Below, one piece after another: positions 54,414-63,012 of a stretch of DNA of 64,000 nt. Source of the stretch: Candidatus Competibacter denitrificans Run_A_D11. GTDB lineage: Bacteria; Pseudomonadota; Gammaproteobacteria; Competibacterales; Competibacteraceae. The stretch is taken from the NCBI RefSeq assembly GCF_001051235.1, contig NZ_CBTJ020000111.1:1-64000 (forward strand), in the 5' to 3' direction. The stretch's first letter is position 1; every line of letters starts with the position of its first letter. Below the pieces are notes generated by a model. That model worked only from the letters and a program-made list of their open reading frames with translations. It did not search any database and had not been told where the DNA came from. Both the position numbers and the translations under genes were made by a program.

Positions 54414-55394
54414 GTGTCGAGCCAAGACCAGAAGATCATGTTCGTTTTTCCGGGGCAGGGTTCTCAATATGTGGGGATGGGTGGTGACCTCATCCAGGAT
54501 TTCCCGGTGGCTCAACGGCTTTACCAGCAGGCTAATGAGATCGTGGGCTATGACCTGCTCAAGCTCTGTCTGGAAGGCCCCGAAGACGACCTGAAACTGA
54601 CCCGCCATACCCAGCCAGCCCTGTTGACCCATTCGCTCGTCTGTCTGGCCGTTTTCCGCGAGCTGACCGATGATCGGGTAAAGCCAATTTTAGCGGCAGG
54701 TCATAGTCTTGGCGAATACTGCGCTTTAGTGGCTGCGGGAGCACTGGATTTTGAAACCGCGCTGCGATTGGTGCAAAAACGCGGTGAATGCATGGGCACT
54801 TACGGCGAGGGAGAAATGCTGGCCTTCCCGCTGCATCTCGATAACGTCAAACACCTGGCGGAAAAACATTTCTGCGCGATTGCCGCCTGTAACCTGCCGG
54901 ATCAAACCGTCGTCGGTGGCCGGGGAGAGGACCTGGATCGGCTGACCGAAGACGCCCACGGCCATTTTCCGAAGAAGCGGCCCACTCGCCTCAAAACGGA
55001 AGGGGCATTCCATACCTTTTATATGATCGCCGCCGCCTTACACTTCCGCCCGGTGCTGGATGCTGCCGCGATGGCTGAACCCACAGTTCGCGTTCTTTCC
55101 AATTACAGTGGTGTGGCTCACGACCCCGATCCTGCCGCCATCAAAACTCGACTGTTCTTTCAACTGTTTCATCCGGTCAATTGGATCGGCAATTTGGAAA
55201 CCGCTTTCCATAACGAACTGACGGCCATCGTCGAATTTGGCGGTGGCTTGGGCAGTGGTCCGGTGCCCGCCGACAAGCGCCCCAATTTGGAAAGCATGAT
55301 CAAGAAAGCGCAACGTGGTTCCGATTACAGCATTCACTATCACGCGGCCATCAACAGTCAAACGCTACGGGAAACAGCGCAGGTGCTGCGATGA
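54414..55394 (+). CDS. ACP S-malonyltransferase-like acyltransferase (FabD family)
   Basis: The 326-aa protein has the FabD order: FPGQGSQYVGMG, active-site GHSLGEYC (Ser about 101), KRGECM with the Arg that binds the malonyl carboxylate, and EGAFHTFYM with the catalytic His. It can load malonyl (or a related acyl) groups onto a carrier protein. It is not in a fatty-acid cluster; it lies 436 bp before the decarboxylase operon. A link to malonyl/methylmalonyl-CoA use is possible but unproven; it may be a housekeeping or polyketide-type transferase. Confidence 0.88.
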   Translation: MSSQDQKIMFVFPGQGSQYVGMGGDLIQDFPVAQRLYQQANEIVGYDLLKLCLEGPEDDLKLTRHTQPALLTHSLVCLAVFRELTDDRVKPILAAGHSLGEYCALVAAGALDFETALRLVQKRGECMGTYGEGEMLAFPLHLDNVKHLAEKHFCAIAACNLPDQTVVGGRGEDLDRLTEDAHGHFPKKRPTRLKTEGAFHTFYMIAAALHFRPVLDAAAMAEPTVRVLSNYSGVAHDPDPAAIKTRLFFQLFHPVNWIGNLETAFHNELTAIVEFGGGLGSGPVPADKRPNLESMIKKAQRGSDYSIHYHAAINSQTLRETAQVLR

Positions 55395-55830
55395 TTAGAT
55401 ATCGGGCATTGCAAAACCAACGCACCCGGCTTGCTCTCACCCAAGCGGCGATGAAGCGATCCCACCGCCGTTGCGATTTAATCCGCACCACTCCTGATCA
55501 GGTTTCCACCGTATCAGCTTTGTCGGTGGCCCAAGAAGGGGAGGGAGAGCGGCACGACTCGCGCATAACCACGTCATCGCTAGCCTGATCAAGCCCGCTG
55601 CAACGATGGTTTCTCACTAATGGAGTGCGTTGGTATGTTGTCGTTGAAATCTCGCGTTTGGCCAGATTTCGACTAACCTTAACCCAACGTGCTGATCAAG
55701 ATTTATCCCCAAGCCAATCCTGTATCTTCGAAGAGAATAAAAATTATCGGCCATAGACCCGATGCCGGCTGAAGAGAAGGTTTGTGACTATCAATTTACC
55801 ATCCAACACGAACGCCAAGAGGTAAGGTTT
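55395..55830. other. 436-bp gap between the malonyltransferase and decarboxylase genes
   Basis: No convincing gene. A 65-codon frame overlaps the FabD-like stop by four bases but reads as random sequence. The last 150 bp are A+T-rich (around 55700-55750) and likely hold the promoter of the decarboxylase operon, whose first ATG (55831) has TAAGG close upstream. Confidence 0.5.
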
Positions 55831-57390
55831 ATGCTCTCCGAGAAGCAACTGGACATTCTACGGGAACGTCGCGCCAAGGTTTTGGCGGGTGGCGGTGAGG
55901 ACAAAATCAAGGAACGCCACGAAAAAGGCTTGTTGGGCGCCCGTGAGCGACTGATGATGCTGTTTCAGGAAGGCACCTTCCAGGAAATCGCCACCCACGC
56001 CAAGCACGCCGGTAAACATTTCGGCCTGGCGGATAAGGAACTGCCCTCCGATGGCGTGATCGTCGGCACCGGTTTTGTCGACGGTCGTCAGGTTGCTGCC
56101 TTCAGTCAGGATTTCACCGTGATGGGCGGCACGCTGGGCAAGATGCACGCCAAGAAAATCGTGCAATCCATGCAAATGGCGCTGAAGACCGGGACGCCGG
56201 TCGTTGCCTTCAAGGATTCCGCAGGCGCGCGCATTCAGGAAGCGGTCGATGCGCTGTCCGGTTACGGCGAGGTGTTCTACAACAACGTGCTGCTATCGGG
56301 CGTGGTGCCGCAAATCGCCATTATCGCCGGGCCGTGCGCGGGCGGGGCGTCGTATTCACCGGCGCTGATGGACTACATCATCATGACCCGGCACAACGCT
56401 TACATGTTCATCACCGGCCCGGAAGTCATCAAGGCCGTCACGGGCCGCACCACCAGTCTGGATGAAGTCGGCAGCGCCGAGATGCACGCTACGGTCAGCG
56501 GCAATGTCCATTTCATCGCCGAAGACGACCGCCACGCCATTCAGATCGCCAAGACCCTGTTGAGCTATCTGCCGTCCAATAACACCGAAGACCCGCCGCA
56601 TCGGCCCTATCCCGATCTCGATCTGTCGCCCGATGAAGGCATCAATGAGCTGATTCCAGAAACCTCGGCCGAGCCGATGGATGTCAAGCAGATCATTCAC
56701 CGGCTGGTCGATGGCGGTCACTTCCTGGAAGTCCACGCCAGTTGGGCGGGCAATATCGTGGTCGGCTTCGCCCGGATTCAAGGCATTGTAGTGGGGATAC
56801 TGGCCAATCAATCGCTGGTGCGAGCCGGAGCGATGGATATTGACGCCTCCGATAAAGGCTCCCGTTTCATCCGCTTCTGCAATGCTTTTAACATTCCCAT
56901 CGTGACGCTGGTGGATGTGCCCGGCTTTCTGCCCGGCATCGAGCAGGAACGCGGCGGCATCATCCGCCACGGCGCGAAGATGCTGTATACCTACGCATCC
57001 GCTACGGTGCCGAAAATCACTATCATCTTGCGCAAGGCTTACGGCGGTTCGTATCTCGCCATGTGTGCGCAAGAAATGGGCGCGGATGCGGTTTACGCCT
57101 GGCCGACTGCGGAAATTGCGGTGATGGGCGCGGAAGGGGCGGTCGGTATTCTGTATCGCAGTGAACTGAAAGACATCAAGGACGCCAAGGAACGCAAGGC
57201 CAAGACCAAGGAATTGGTGGAGGAATACCGCACCAAGTTCGCCTCGCCCTACATGTCCGCCTCACGCGGCTACATCACCGACGTGATCGAACCCGCCGAT
57301 ACCCGCGCCACTATTGCCCTGGAATTGCGCAAGCTGCTGAACAAGCGCGAATTGCGCCCGGCCAAGAAGCATGGCTGTATCCCGCTGTAA
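55831..57390 (+). CDS. mmdA: Decarboxylase/carboxyltransferase alpha subunit, methylmalonyl-CoA decarboxylase type
   Basis: The 519-aa protein is a full-length acyl-CoA carboxyltransferase: EKQLDILRERRAKVLAGGGEDKIKERHEKGLLGARER at the start, the two crotonase-like halves, and GPCAGGASYSPA and GFLPGIEQERGGIIRHGAKML in the acyl-CoA and biotin sites. With an OadG-like protein, a biotin carrier and a Na+-translocating beta subunit following, it should transfer the carboxyl of methylmalonyl-CoA (less likely malonyl- or glutaconyl-CoA) to biotin. The ATG at 55831 is chosen over a 23-residue-longer frame. First gene of the operon. Confidence 0.9.
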   Translation: MLSEKQLDILRERRAKVLAGGGEDKIKERHEKGLLGARERLMMLFQEGTFQEIATHAKHAGKHFGLADKELPSDGVIVGTGFVDGRQVAAFSQDFTVMGGTLGKMHAKKIVQSMQMALKTGTPVVAFKDSAGARIQEAVDALSGYGEVFYNNVLLSGVVPQIAIIAGPCAGGASYSPALMDYIIMTRHNAYMFITGPEVIKAVTGRTTSLDEVGSAEMHATVSGNVHFIAEDDRHAIQIAKTLLSYLPSNNTEDPPHRPYPDLDLSPDEGINELIPETSAEPMDVKQIIHRLVDGGHFLEVHASWAGNIVVGFARIQGIVVGILANQSLVRAGAMDIDASDKGSRFIRFCNAFNIPIVTLVDVPGFLPGIEQERGGIIRHGAKMLYTYASATVPKITIILRKAYGGSYLAMCAQEMGADAVYAWPTAEIAVMGAEGAVGILYRSELKDIKDAKERKAKTKELVEEYRTKFASPYMSASRGYITDVIEPADTRATIALELRKLLNKRELRPAKKHGCIPL

Positions 57391-57426
57391 GCGCTGCGCG
57401 ACCTTCAACCCAACGGAACTGCACGT

Positions 57427-57777
57427 ATGAAGACTTACACCACTTGGGACGCCATCGGCGACATGTTCATCATCTACGGCATCGTGATTGTGATCTCGAT
57501 GCTGGTAGCCACCATCATTCGCGGCATCGTGATCGTGCTGTCGCGGCGAGCGGGCGAGGCCGAAGCCAAAGCCCCCGCCAAACCGGCCACTGTCGGGGCA
57601 AGACCGGCGGTCGTCGGCATCCCGCAAGAGCATATCGCTGCCATCAGCGCCGCTGTGGCCATGATGATGGGCGCACACCGCATCGTTCGCATCGAGATGG
57701 CCCATCACGGTTTTGGCTGGACCTCCGAAGCGCGGGCCGCCCATCACACCTCGCATCTGCCGCGCGGACCCCATTGA
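57427..57777 (+). CDS. mmdD: OadG/MmdD-like small subunit of the Na+-translocating decarboxylase
   Basis: The 116-aa protein has one membrane helix near the N-terminus (IYGIVIVISMLVATIIRGIVIVL) followed by an Ala/Pro-rich linker and a short end (HIAAISAAVAMMMGAHRIVRIEM), the layout of OadG/MmdD subunits, which anchor the complex and assist in its assembly. Its position between the alpha subunit and the biotin carrier is the usual one. A His-rich C-terminus (HHGF ... HHTSHLP) may bind metal. Confidence 0.82.
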   Translation: MKTYTTWDAIGDMFIIYGIVIVISMLVATIIRGIVIVLSRRAGEAEAKAPAKPATVGARPAVVGIPQEHIAAISAAVAMMMGAHRIVRIEMAHHGFGWTSEARAAHHTSHLPRGPH

Positions 57778-57831
57778 ATATTGAATATTGACATCCCTAT
57801 CCATTCCACCTTTTGACGAGAGAAACACACC

Positions 57832-58236
57832 ATGGAGAAGAAATTCCGTATCACTGTCGAGGGCAAGCAGTACATCGTGGCGGTCGAGGATATTTCCACC
57901 GATGACTCCCAAAACCTGTATCCGACACCGGGCAGTATGAATGTAGCAGCCGCCATTGCCACCCCGGTAGCCCCCGCCACGCCCGCCGCCATTTCCGCCC
58001 CTGCCGCGCCTGCCGCCGCCGGTGCGGGTGATGAAGTCGCGCCGCTCGGTGGCGTGGTGCAGGAAATCCACGTCAGCGTTGGCCAGGTCGTCAACGAAGG
58101 TGACAAGCTGGTGTCTCTGGAAGCCATGAAGATGGTCACACCGGTCATGGCCAAACGCGGCGGCACCGTGAGTAGCATCGCGGTCAAAGCGGGTGATCCC
58201 GTGGATGCCGGACAGGTGTTGCTGACTATCGGCTAA
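57832..58236 (+). CDS. mmdC: Biotin carboxyl carrier protein of the decarboxylase
   Basis: The 134-aa protein has a short N-terminal part, an Ala/Pro-rich hinge (about 38-68) and a biotinyl domain with EAMKM, biotin on Lys100. The arm swings between the carboxyltransferase and the membrane beta subunit, carrying the CO2 whose release drives Na+ export. It lies 54 bp after the OadG-like gene and 16 bp before the beta subunit. Confidence 0.93.
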   Translation: MEKKFRITVEGKQYIVAVEDISTDDSQNLYPTPGSMNVAAAIATPVAPATPAAISAPAAPAAAGAGDEVAPLGGVVQEIHVSVGQVVNEGDKLVSLEAMKMVTPVMAKRGGTVSSIAVKAGDPVDAGQVLLTIG

Positions 58237-58252
58237 CGCGGGAGTATTCCCT

Positions 58253-59530
58253 ATGCAATCCCTGAACTTTCTTGACCTGTTCCAGGGAATCAACACGCTT
58301 GTTCATGAGTTCTCTGCCGATCCCAAACTGGCTTTCGGTCGCGTGTTTTTGATTCTTCTGGGATTTTTGTTGTTTTATCTGGGCCGTAAGGGCGTATTGG
58401 AAGCCCTGTTGATGATCCCGATGGGCCTGGGCATGGCGACCGTGAATGCGGGCGTGATGTTCTTCTACAACATGGACCCGGCCAGCGGCATGACCTTCGA
58501 GGCGCTCAAGGCCGCCGGTCAGGCGATTCCCACGCAAGTGGCGGGCACCCTACACGTCGCGCCGCTGGCGCAGGACACTAATGCGCTAATGAACATCTTG
58601 CAGATCGACTGGCTCCAGCCGATCTACACCTTCATGTTCAGTAATGGCCTGATCGCCTGCTTTGTGTTCATGGGTATCGGCACGCTACTAGATGTGGGCT
58701 TTGTGATGGCGCGGCCTTATCAAAGCATGATCATAGCTTTGTTTGCCGAGCTGGGTACTGCGCTCACCTATCCGATTGCGGTGGCAATGGGATTGAATGC
58801 TGGAGAATCGGCATCGGTTGCCATCATCGGTGGCGCGGATGGCCCGATGGTGCTGTTTACTTCGCTGATGCTGGCCAAACCGCTGTTCGTACCGATCACG
58901 GTGGTGGCTTATCTCTATCTTGGCCTGGCTTACGGGGGTTATCCCTATCTCATCAAGCTGATGGTGCCTGAACATCTGCGGGCGCTGCCGATGCCAATGG
59001 AGAAAACCCGCGCCATCACCTCCAATGAAAAGCTGGTGTTTGCGGTGATTGCCTGTGTGTTGCTCAGCTTGCTGTTCCCGGTGGCTTCACCCTTGCTTCT
59101 CTCGCTGTTTCTGGGTGTGGTCGTCCGTGAAAGTGATTTACCCAATTTCTATGAGCTGTTCTCCAACACGGTGCTCTATGGTTCGACCTTCTTCCTGGGA
59201 TTGTTGTTAGGCATCCTGTGCGAGGCAGGCACCATCCTGAATCCGGTGGTGTTGAAGCTGCTGATTCTGGGCATGTTGTCGCTGCTGATTTCCGGTATCG
59301 GCGGACTGCTGGGCGGCTATGTGCTGTATTACTGGTCGGGCAAGAAATACAACCCGGTCATCGGTATTGCTGGCGTCAGTTGCGTACCGACGACCGCCAA
59401 GGTCGCGCAGAAGTCGGTAGCGCCGGGCGTGATCGTCCTGCCCCACGCGCTGGGCGCCAACATCAGCGGCGTCATCACCACTGCGATTTTTGCGGCAGTA
59501 TACGTGGCGCTGCTCCTGCCAAAAGGTTAG
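58253..59530 (+). CDS. mmdB: Na+-translocating decarboxylase beta subunit
   Basis: The 425-aa inner-membrane protein has about ten helices and the motifs typical of OadB/MmdB/GcdB: IGGADGPMVLFTSLMLAK in the middle and NPVIGIAGVSCVPTTAKVAQK near the end, with the conserved Asp in GGADGP needed for Na+ binding. It decarboxylates carboxybiotin and pumps Na+ outward. It completes the operon, which would turn methylmalonyl-CoA into propionyl-CoA with energy saved as a Na+ gradient. A weak hairpin (about 59534-59569) follows. Confidence 0.93.
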   Translation: MQSLNFLDLFQGINTLVHEFSADPKLAFGRVFLILLGFLLFYLGRKGVLEALLMIPMGLGMATVNAGVMFFYNMDPASGMTFEALKAAGQAIPTQVAGTLHVAPLAQDTNALMNILQIDWLQPIYTFMFSNGLIACFVFMGIGTLLDVGFVMARPYQSMIIALFAELGTALTYPIAVAMGLNAGESASVAIIGGADGPMVLFTSLMLAKPLFVPITVVAYLYLGLAYGGYPYLIKLMVPEHLRALPMPMEKTRAITSNEKLVFAVIACVLLSLLFPVASPLLLSLFLGVVVRESDLPNFYELFSNTVLYGSTFFLGLLLGILCEAGTILNPVVLKLLILGMLSLLISGIGGLLGGYVLYYWSGKKYNPVIGIAGVSCVPTTAKVAQKSVAPGVIVLPHALGANISGVITTAIFAAVYVALLLPKG

Positions 59531-59585
59531 TTTTAACCCGGCGGGCTGCGGGATTGCGGCCTGCCGGTTTCTGACTCTTTCCCGC

Positions 59586-60368
59586 ATGGAACTCTTCATC
59601 ATCGGGGTCGTAGCGCTACTGGCATCGACCCTCACCTTGTTTTCCGGGTTCGGGTTGGGTACGGTGCTGACACCGGTGTTCGTGCTGTTTTTCCCGGTGC
59701 CGCTGGCCGTTGCCGCCACCGCTATCGTCCATTTTGCCAACAATCTGTTTAAATTCGCCCTGCTGGCGAAGCAGGCCGACTGGACCGTCGTCATCCGTTT
59801 TGGGATACCGGCGGCGGTTGCGGCGCTGGTCGGCGCGCTGCTGCTCGACCGCTTCGACCGGTTGCCGCCGCTACTGGTTTATCAGTGGGGCGCTAGCAGC
59901 CATGAAATCACCGTCCTCAAAATGCTCATGGGCCTGCTGATGATCGGTTTCGCCTTGCTGGAACTGTGGCCACGCTTTCAAGCTCTGGCATTTCCGGCGC
60001 GTTATCTGCCGCTCGGTGGGGTGTTATCGGGTTTCTTCGGCGGCTTGTCCGGCAATCAAGGCCCGTTTCGCGCGGCCTTTCTGATCAAGCTGGGTTTATC
60101 GAAAGAAGCCTTCGTGGCAACCGGCGTTGTGCTGGCGATCATCGTCGATATTACGCGGCTGCTGGTCTACGGCAGCGGCTTCCTGGCCGATCACTTCAGC
60201 CGGTCACAGGAGCTGGTTTTGCCGGTCGCGGTAGGTACGCTGTGCGCGTTTGCGGGGGTGATGATTGGAACGCGCCTGCTGAAAAAGATCACGCTGCGCA
60301 CCGTGCAACGGGTGGTGGCGGGAATGATGCTGTTGATCGGCTTCGGCCTGATGACGGGTCTAGTCTGA
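59586..60368 (+). CDS. TauE/SafE family (sulfite exporter-type) permease
   Basis: The 260-aa protein has about eight helices in two repeats, with the family's GFGLGTVLTPVF near the start and GGVLSGFFGGLSGNQGPFRAAFLI in the middle. Family members export sulfite, sulfoacetate or other anions; the substrate here is not evident. The ATG at 59586 gives a natural start (MELFIIGVVALLAS); the open frame upstream has no hydrophobic start. It lies 55 bp after the decarboxylase operon and converges with the NO-related membrane protein. Confidence 0.86.
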   Translation: MELFIIGVVALLASTLTLFSGFGLGTVLTPVFVLFFPVPLAVAATAIVHFANNLFKFALLAKQADWTVVIRFGIPAAVAALVGALLLDRFDRLPPLLVYQWGASSHEITVLKMLMGLLMIGFALLELWPRFQALAFPARYLPLGGVLSGFFGGLSGNQGPFRAAFLIKLGLSKEAFVATGVVLAIIVDITRLLVYGSGFLADHFSRSQELVLPVAVGTLCAFAGVMIGTRLLKKITLRTVQRVVAGMMLLIGFGLMTGLV

Positions 60369-60396
60369 ACACAAGGCAGCGAGAAAGAGCATCTGC

Positions 60397-61701
60397 TCAA
60401 GCCGATTTTGCTTCGGCAGGCAACGATTGCAACAAGCGGTGATAAATTTGCCCCACACCCGCCAGATTGACGCCCAGCCAGGCGCCGGTCACCCCTAAAG
60501 CCAGCGCGGCGGGATAAGTAAAAATCGCCGGATCAACGGCGGCCGCCAGCAGCAACAGGAATGCGGCCAGATAAGCCCAGCCCTGCCGCCGAATCGCTGC
60601 GTCCGGCAACAGGTGTTTCATGTTGGGAATCCTGGCCCGCCCCAAAAGCTGTGCCTGCAAATGAAACCAGGCCAGAAACGGCACGATCTTGCACAACATG
60701 CCGTTGATGACGGCGACCGCAAAGCCAAAAATCAGCAGAATGCCCAACAAGAGATCAGTCTGCGGCGCTTGCGCCCAGGTCGGAATCAGCCGCGATGACA
60801 GCCATAACAGCGCCGTCACCGCTAAACTCGCCATGCTGACTCGCCAGTAACTCAAGGTGGGATCGCCGATTTTGCGGCGGCGCTGCCCCAATAAGCGCCC
60901 GGTCGTTGCGGCAAAGACCGCCAAGCCAACGGCTAGCACCGTACCAGTTACCCTCATCGCTGTCGACCATTGCTCCACCCTACAGACCGACCACAGCGCC
61001 AGCCCCCCGCCTACCAATGCGGCAAAACCCCGGACGAACTGCGGCGGATACGGCGGGGTGATCTGGAACATGGGCACCACCTGATAGGCCACGCCCGCCA
61101 CCAGCAACACCACCCAACCGATCAAGCCCCAGACAGCGTGCAAATCGGTTGCGATCACCACCGATACACGCCAACCCCAACCAAAAAAACCCGCCAACAA
61201 CAACCCCAAACTGACTGTCACCAGTAACGCCAGCAACGCCCAACGCATGGCGATGACGGTGCCGTTGGCGACCGGCGCCCGCCACAGCGCGACGTGGATA
61301 GCGAGCAACGCCACGCCGAACGCCACGCCTAACAAACCGAACGCGATTTGGAAGCCAAAGGGGCTGCTGGCTAAAAACGCGAGCGCCAGCGCCAACGTCC
61401 CCAAGGTCAGCAGAATGTGAATCAACGCCGCGATCAGTCGCGGGCGCGGCACCACCACGCCGACCACCACCGGCAGCATCTGCATCAAAGCGCCCAGCAT
61501 CACCTGGGCCATAAAACCGAGGGTCAGCAGATGGGTCAGCGCCAAGGTGGCGGGCAGCCAGCGGCTGGCGAAAATGCCCGGTCCCTGCCACAGCATCAAC
61601 AGCGCCGCCAACACCAAAAACCAGGGCGCGGTCAGGAAAAAGCGCAGCGGTACGCTAAACGGCGGCGCTTGTTCGAGGGAGAGTCCGGCAGAGGGAATCA
61701 T
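60397..61701 (-). CDS. Polytopic membrane protein of the NO-response operon
   Basis: The 434-aa protein has about twelve hydrophobic helices with several histidines in them (THLLTLGFMAQVMLGALMQMLPVVVG, DLHAVWGLIGW, WFHLQAQLLG). The overall size and the helix with His at its start recall NnrS and haem-copper-oxidase-fold proteins linked with nitric oxide metabolism. I cannot place it in a named family with certainty. It overlaps the DUF2249 gene by 4 bp on the same strand, and the operon shares its control region with norCB, so a role in NO handling is likely. Confidence 0.7.
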   Translation of the reverse strand: MIPSAGLSLEQAPPFSVPLRFFLTAPWFLVLAALLMLWQGPGIFASRWLPATLALTHLLTLGFMAQVMLGALMQMLPVVVGVVVPRPRLIAALIHILLTLGTLALALAFLASSPFGFQIAFGLLGVAFGVALLAIHVALWRAPVANGTVIAMRWALLALLVTVSLGLLLAGFFGWGWRVSVVIATDLHAVWGLIGWVVLLVAGVAYQVVPMFQITPPYPPQFVRGFAALVGGGLALWSVCRVEQWSTAMRVTGTVLAVGLAVFAATTGRLLGQRRRKIGDPTLSYWRVSMASLAVTALLWLSSRLIPTWAQAPQTDLLLGILLIFGFAVAVINGMLCKIVPFLAWFHLQAQLLGRARIPNMKHLLPDAAIRRQGWAYLAAFLLLLAAAVDPAIFTYPAALALGVTGAWLGVNLAGVGQIYHRLLQSLPAEAKSA

Positions 61702-61925
61702 GGCCCGGAAATCAGAATTTCAAAGTTGCCATCGGCCAGCGCCGTGGTTTCGTACTGGTAGCGGTAGCGGCGCAAAATATCGTAGAGCGGGTAAGGCTGG
61801 CGATGGATCAGGAAACGGATGCGCTGGCCCGGTTGCAAGCCATCCAGTGCCGCCAACACCAATTCCATCGGCTCCGGCGGTTCCAATCCCCGCCCGTCCA
61901 CCACCAGATCCGGCGGTGCGCTCAT
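61698..61925 (-). CDS. DUF2249 domain protein
   Basis: The 75-aa protein is one DUF2249 domain (DGRGLEPPEPMELVLAALDGLQPGQRIRFLIHRQPYPLYDIL), related in fold to TusA/SirA-like proteins but without the reactive Cys-Pro. Such proteins often occur with hemerythrins and nitric oxide genes; the function is unknown. It overlaps the hemerythrin gene upstream and the membrane-protein gene downstream by 4 bp each, indicating tight co-translation. Confidence 0.85.
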   Translation of the reverse strand: MSAPPDLVVDGRGLEPPEPMELVLAALDGLQPGQRIRFLIHRQPYPLYDILRRYRYQYETTALADGNFEILISGP

Positions 61926-62386
61926 GCGGGCGGATGGGCCGACACGGCTTGCATGGCCGCAATGACCGCTGCCGCATTGCTCGCTAAAAACCGATCACAC
62001 ATCGGGTAGAGAATCTGCTCCTCCTTGATGTTGTGCTGCTGCATCAGGATCAGCAGCGTCTCGGACTGACCCAGAAACTCATCCAGATCGCCCTGGCCGA
62101 GCGCGCCCTGCATCTCGGCCAGGGCTTCCCGCATTTGCTGGTGTTCCAGCCGCATCACCCGGGTCGGCCCCATCGTGTTGCCGGTGGTCTGCTCGAAGGT
62201 GGGGAAAAGTTCTTCTTCTTCCTTTTGGAAATGCCACTCCATCGCGGCCTGGAACTGTTGGAACTCCCGCTGGCAGCGGGCGGTATCACCCGCCTGGGCC
62301 GCTTCTTCGACAACAGCAAAATTTTCATCGCAACAACGGTGTTCGGCTGTGAGAAATTCAGCGATAGCCACGACGTTTTCCCCCAT
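61922..62386 (-). CDS. Hemerythrin HHE domain protein
   Basis: The 154-aa protein is a four-helix hemerythrin-type bundle with metal-ligand motifs: TAEHRCCDENF near the start, EWHFQKEEEELFP, LEHQQMREAL, and QHNIKEEQILYP. The ligands for a di-iron site (His, Glu/Asp) are present, as in proteins that bind O2 or NO or repair Fe-S clusters under nitrosative stress (RIC/YtfE type). It is the first gene of the minus-strand operon, reading away from norC, with a perfect FNR/DNR box in the shared upstream region. Confidence 0.88.
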   Translation of the reverse strand: MGENVVAIAEFLTAEHRCCDENFAVVEEAAQAGDTARCQREFQQFQAAMEWHFQKEEEELFPTFEQTTGNTMGPTRVMRLEHQQMREALAEMQGALGQGDLDEFLGQSETLLILMQQHNIKEEQILYPMCDRFLASNAAAVIAAMQAVSAHPPA

Positions 62387-62445
62387 TCAATGCAAAAAAT
62401 TCAAAAAATTAGCAACTATTTTGTAAGTTCCGAGACCCCGGTTCC

Positions 62446-62459
62446 TTGATCTTCATCAA
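62446..62459. promoter_or_regulatory. FNR/DNR-type box between the hemerythrin operon and norCB
   Basis: TTGATCTTCATCAA is a perfect match to the FNR/CRP-family site TTGAT-N4-ATCAA. It lies 60 bp from the hemerythrin start and 97 bp from norC, so a single FNR/DNR/NnrR-type activator could control both directions in response to low oxygen or NO. Confidence 0.85.
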
Positions 62460-62555
62460 GGAAGAACAGTTCCGTTTTCCAGAGAATGGCGACTGTTTCC
62501 GCCCGTTCGCGGTGAGCGCGGGCGGTTTGCATCATCGCCGGATCACGAGGTGCTC

Positions 62556-62981
62556 ATGAGCCAATTTTTCACCAAATCGATGGCGCGCAATATCTTCTAC
62601 GGCGGCACGCTGTTTTCGGTGCTACTGTTTCTCGCGCTCACTTTTCACACTACCTGGAAAGTCCCACAACGGTCCAACGCCGCCAACCTGACCGAACAGG
62701 TCGCGCGCGGTAAGCATTTGTGGGAAACCCGCAATTGCATCGGCTGCCATACCTTGCTGGGCGAGGGCGCTTACTTCGCGCCGGAATTGGGCAACGTCTA
62801 CAAACGCCGGGGCGATGCCTTCATCAAAGTCTGGATCAAAGCCCAACCGACCAAGGTGCCAGGCCGTCGCCAGATGCCGCAATTCAACTTCACCGACGCC
62901 CAACTGGACGATCTGGTGGCGTTTCTGAAATGGACTTCAGAAATCAATACCGAAAACTGGCCGCCAAACGTCGAAGGTTGA
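62556..62981 (+). CDS. norC: Nitric oxide reductase subunit NorC (cytochrome c)
   Basis: The 141-aa protein has an N-terminal membrane anchor (NIFYGGTLFSVLLFLALTFH) and one haem c site, CIGCH in TRNCIGCHTLLGEGAYFAPELGNV, followed by the Met region (RRQMPQFNF) that supplies the sixth ligand. It hands electrons to NorB. GAGG five bases ahead selects the ATG at 62556; a GTG two codons upstream is too close. norB starts 31 bp downstream. The pair reduces NO to N2O in the inner membrane. Confidence 0.95.
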   Translation: MSQFFTKSMARNIFYGGTLFSVLLFLALTFHTTWKVPQRSNAANLTEQVARGKHLWETRNCIGCHTLLGEGAYFAPELGNVYKRRGDAFIKVWIKAQPTKVPGRRQMPQFNFTDAQLDDLVAFLKWTSEINTENWPPNVEG

Positions 62982-63012
62982 ACCTCGGCTCACCACAGAG
63001 GAAAAAATCATC

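Noticed and set aside
55391..55588. 65-codon frame overlapping the malonyltransferase stop
   Set aside because: Despite the ATGA overlap the translation is basic and low in hydrophobic residues, with no motif and no continuation.
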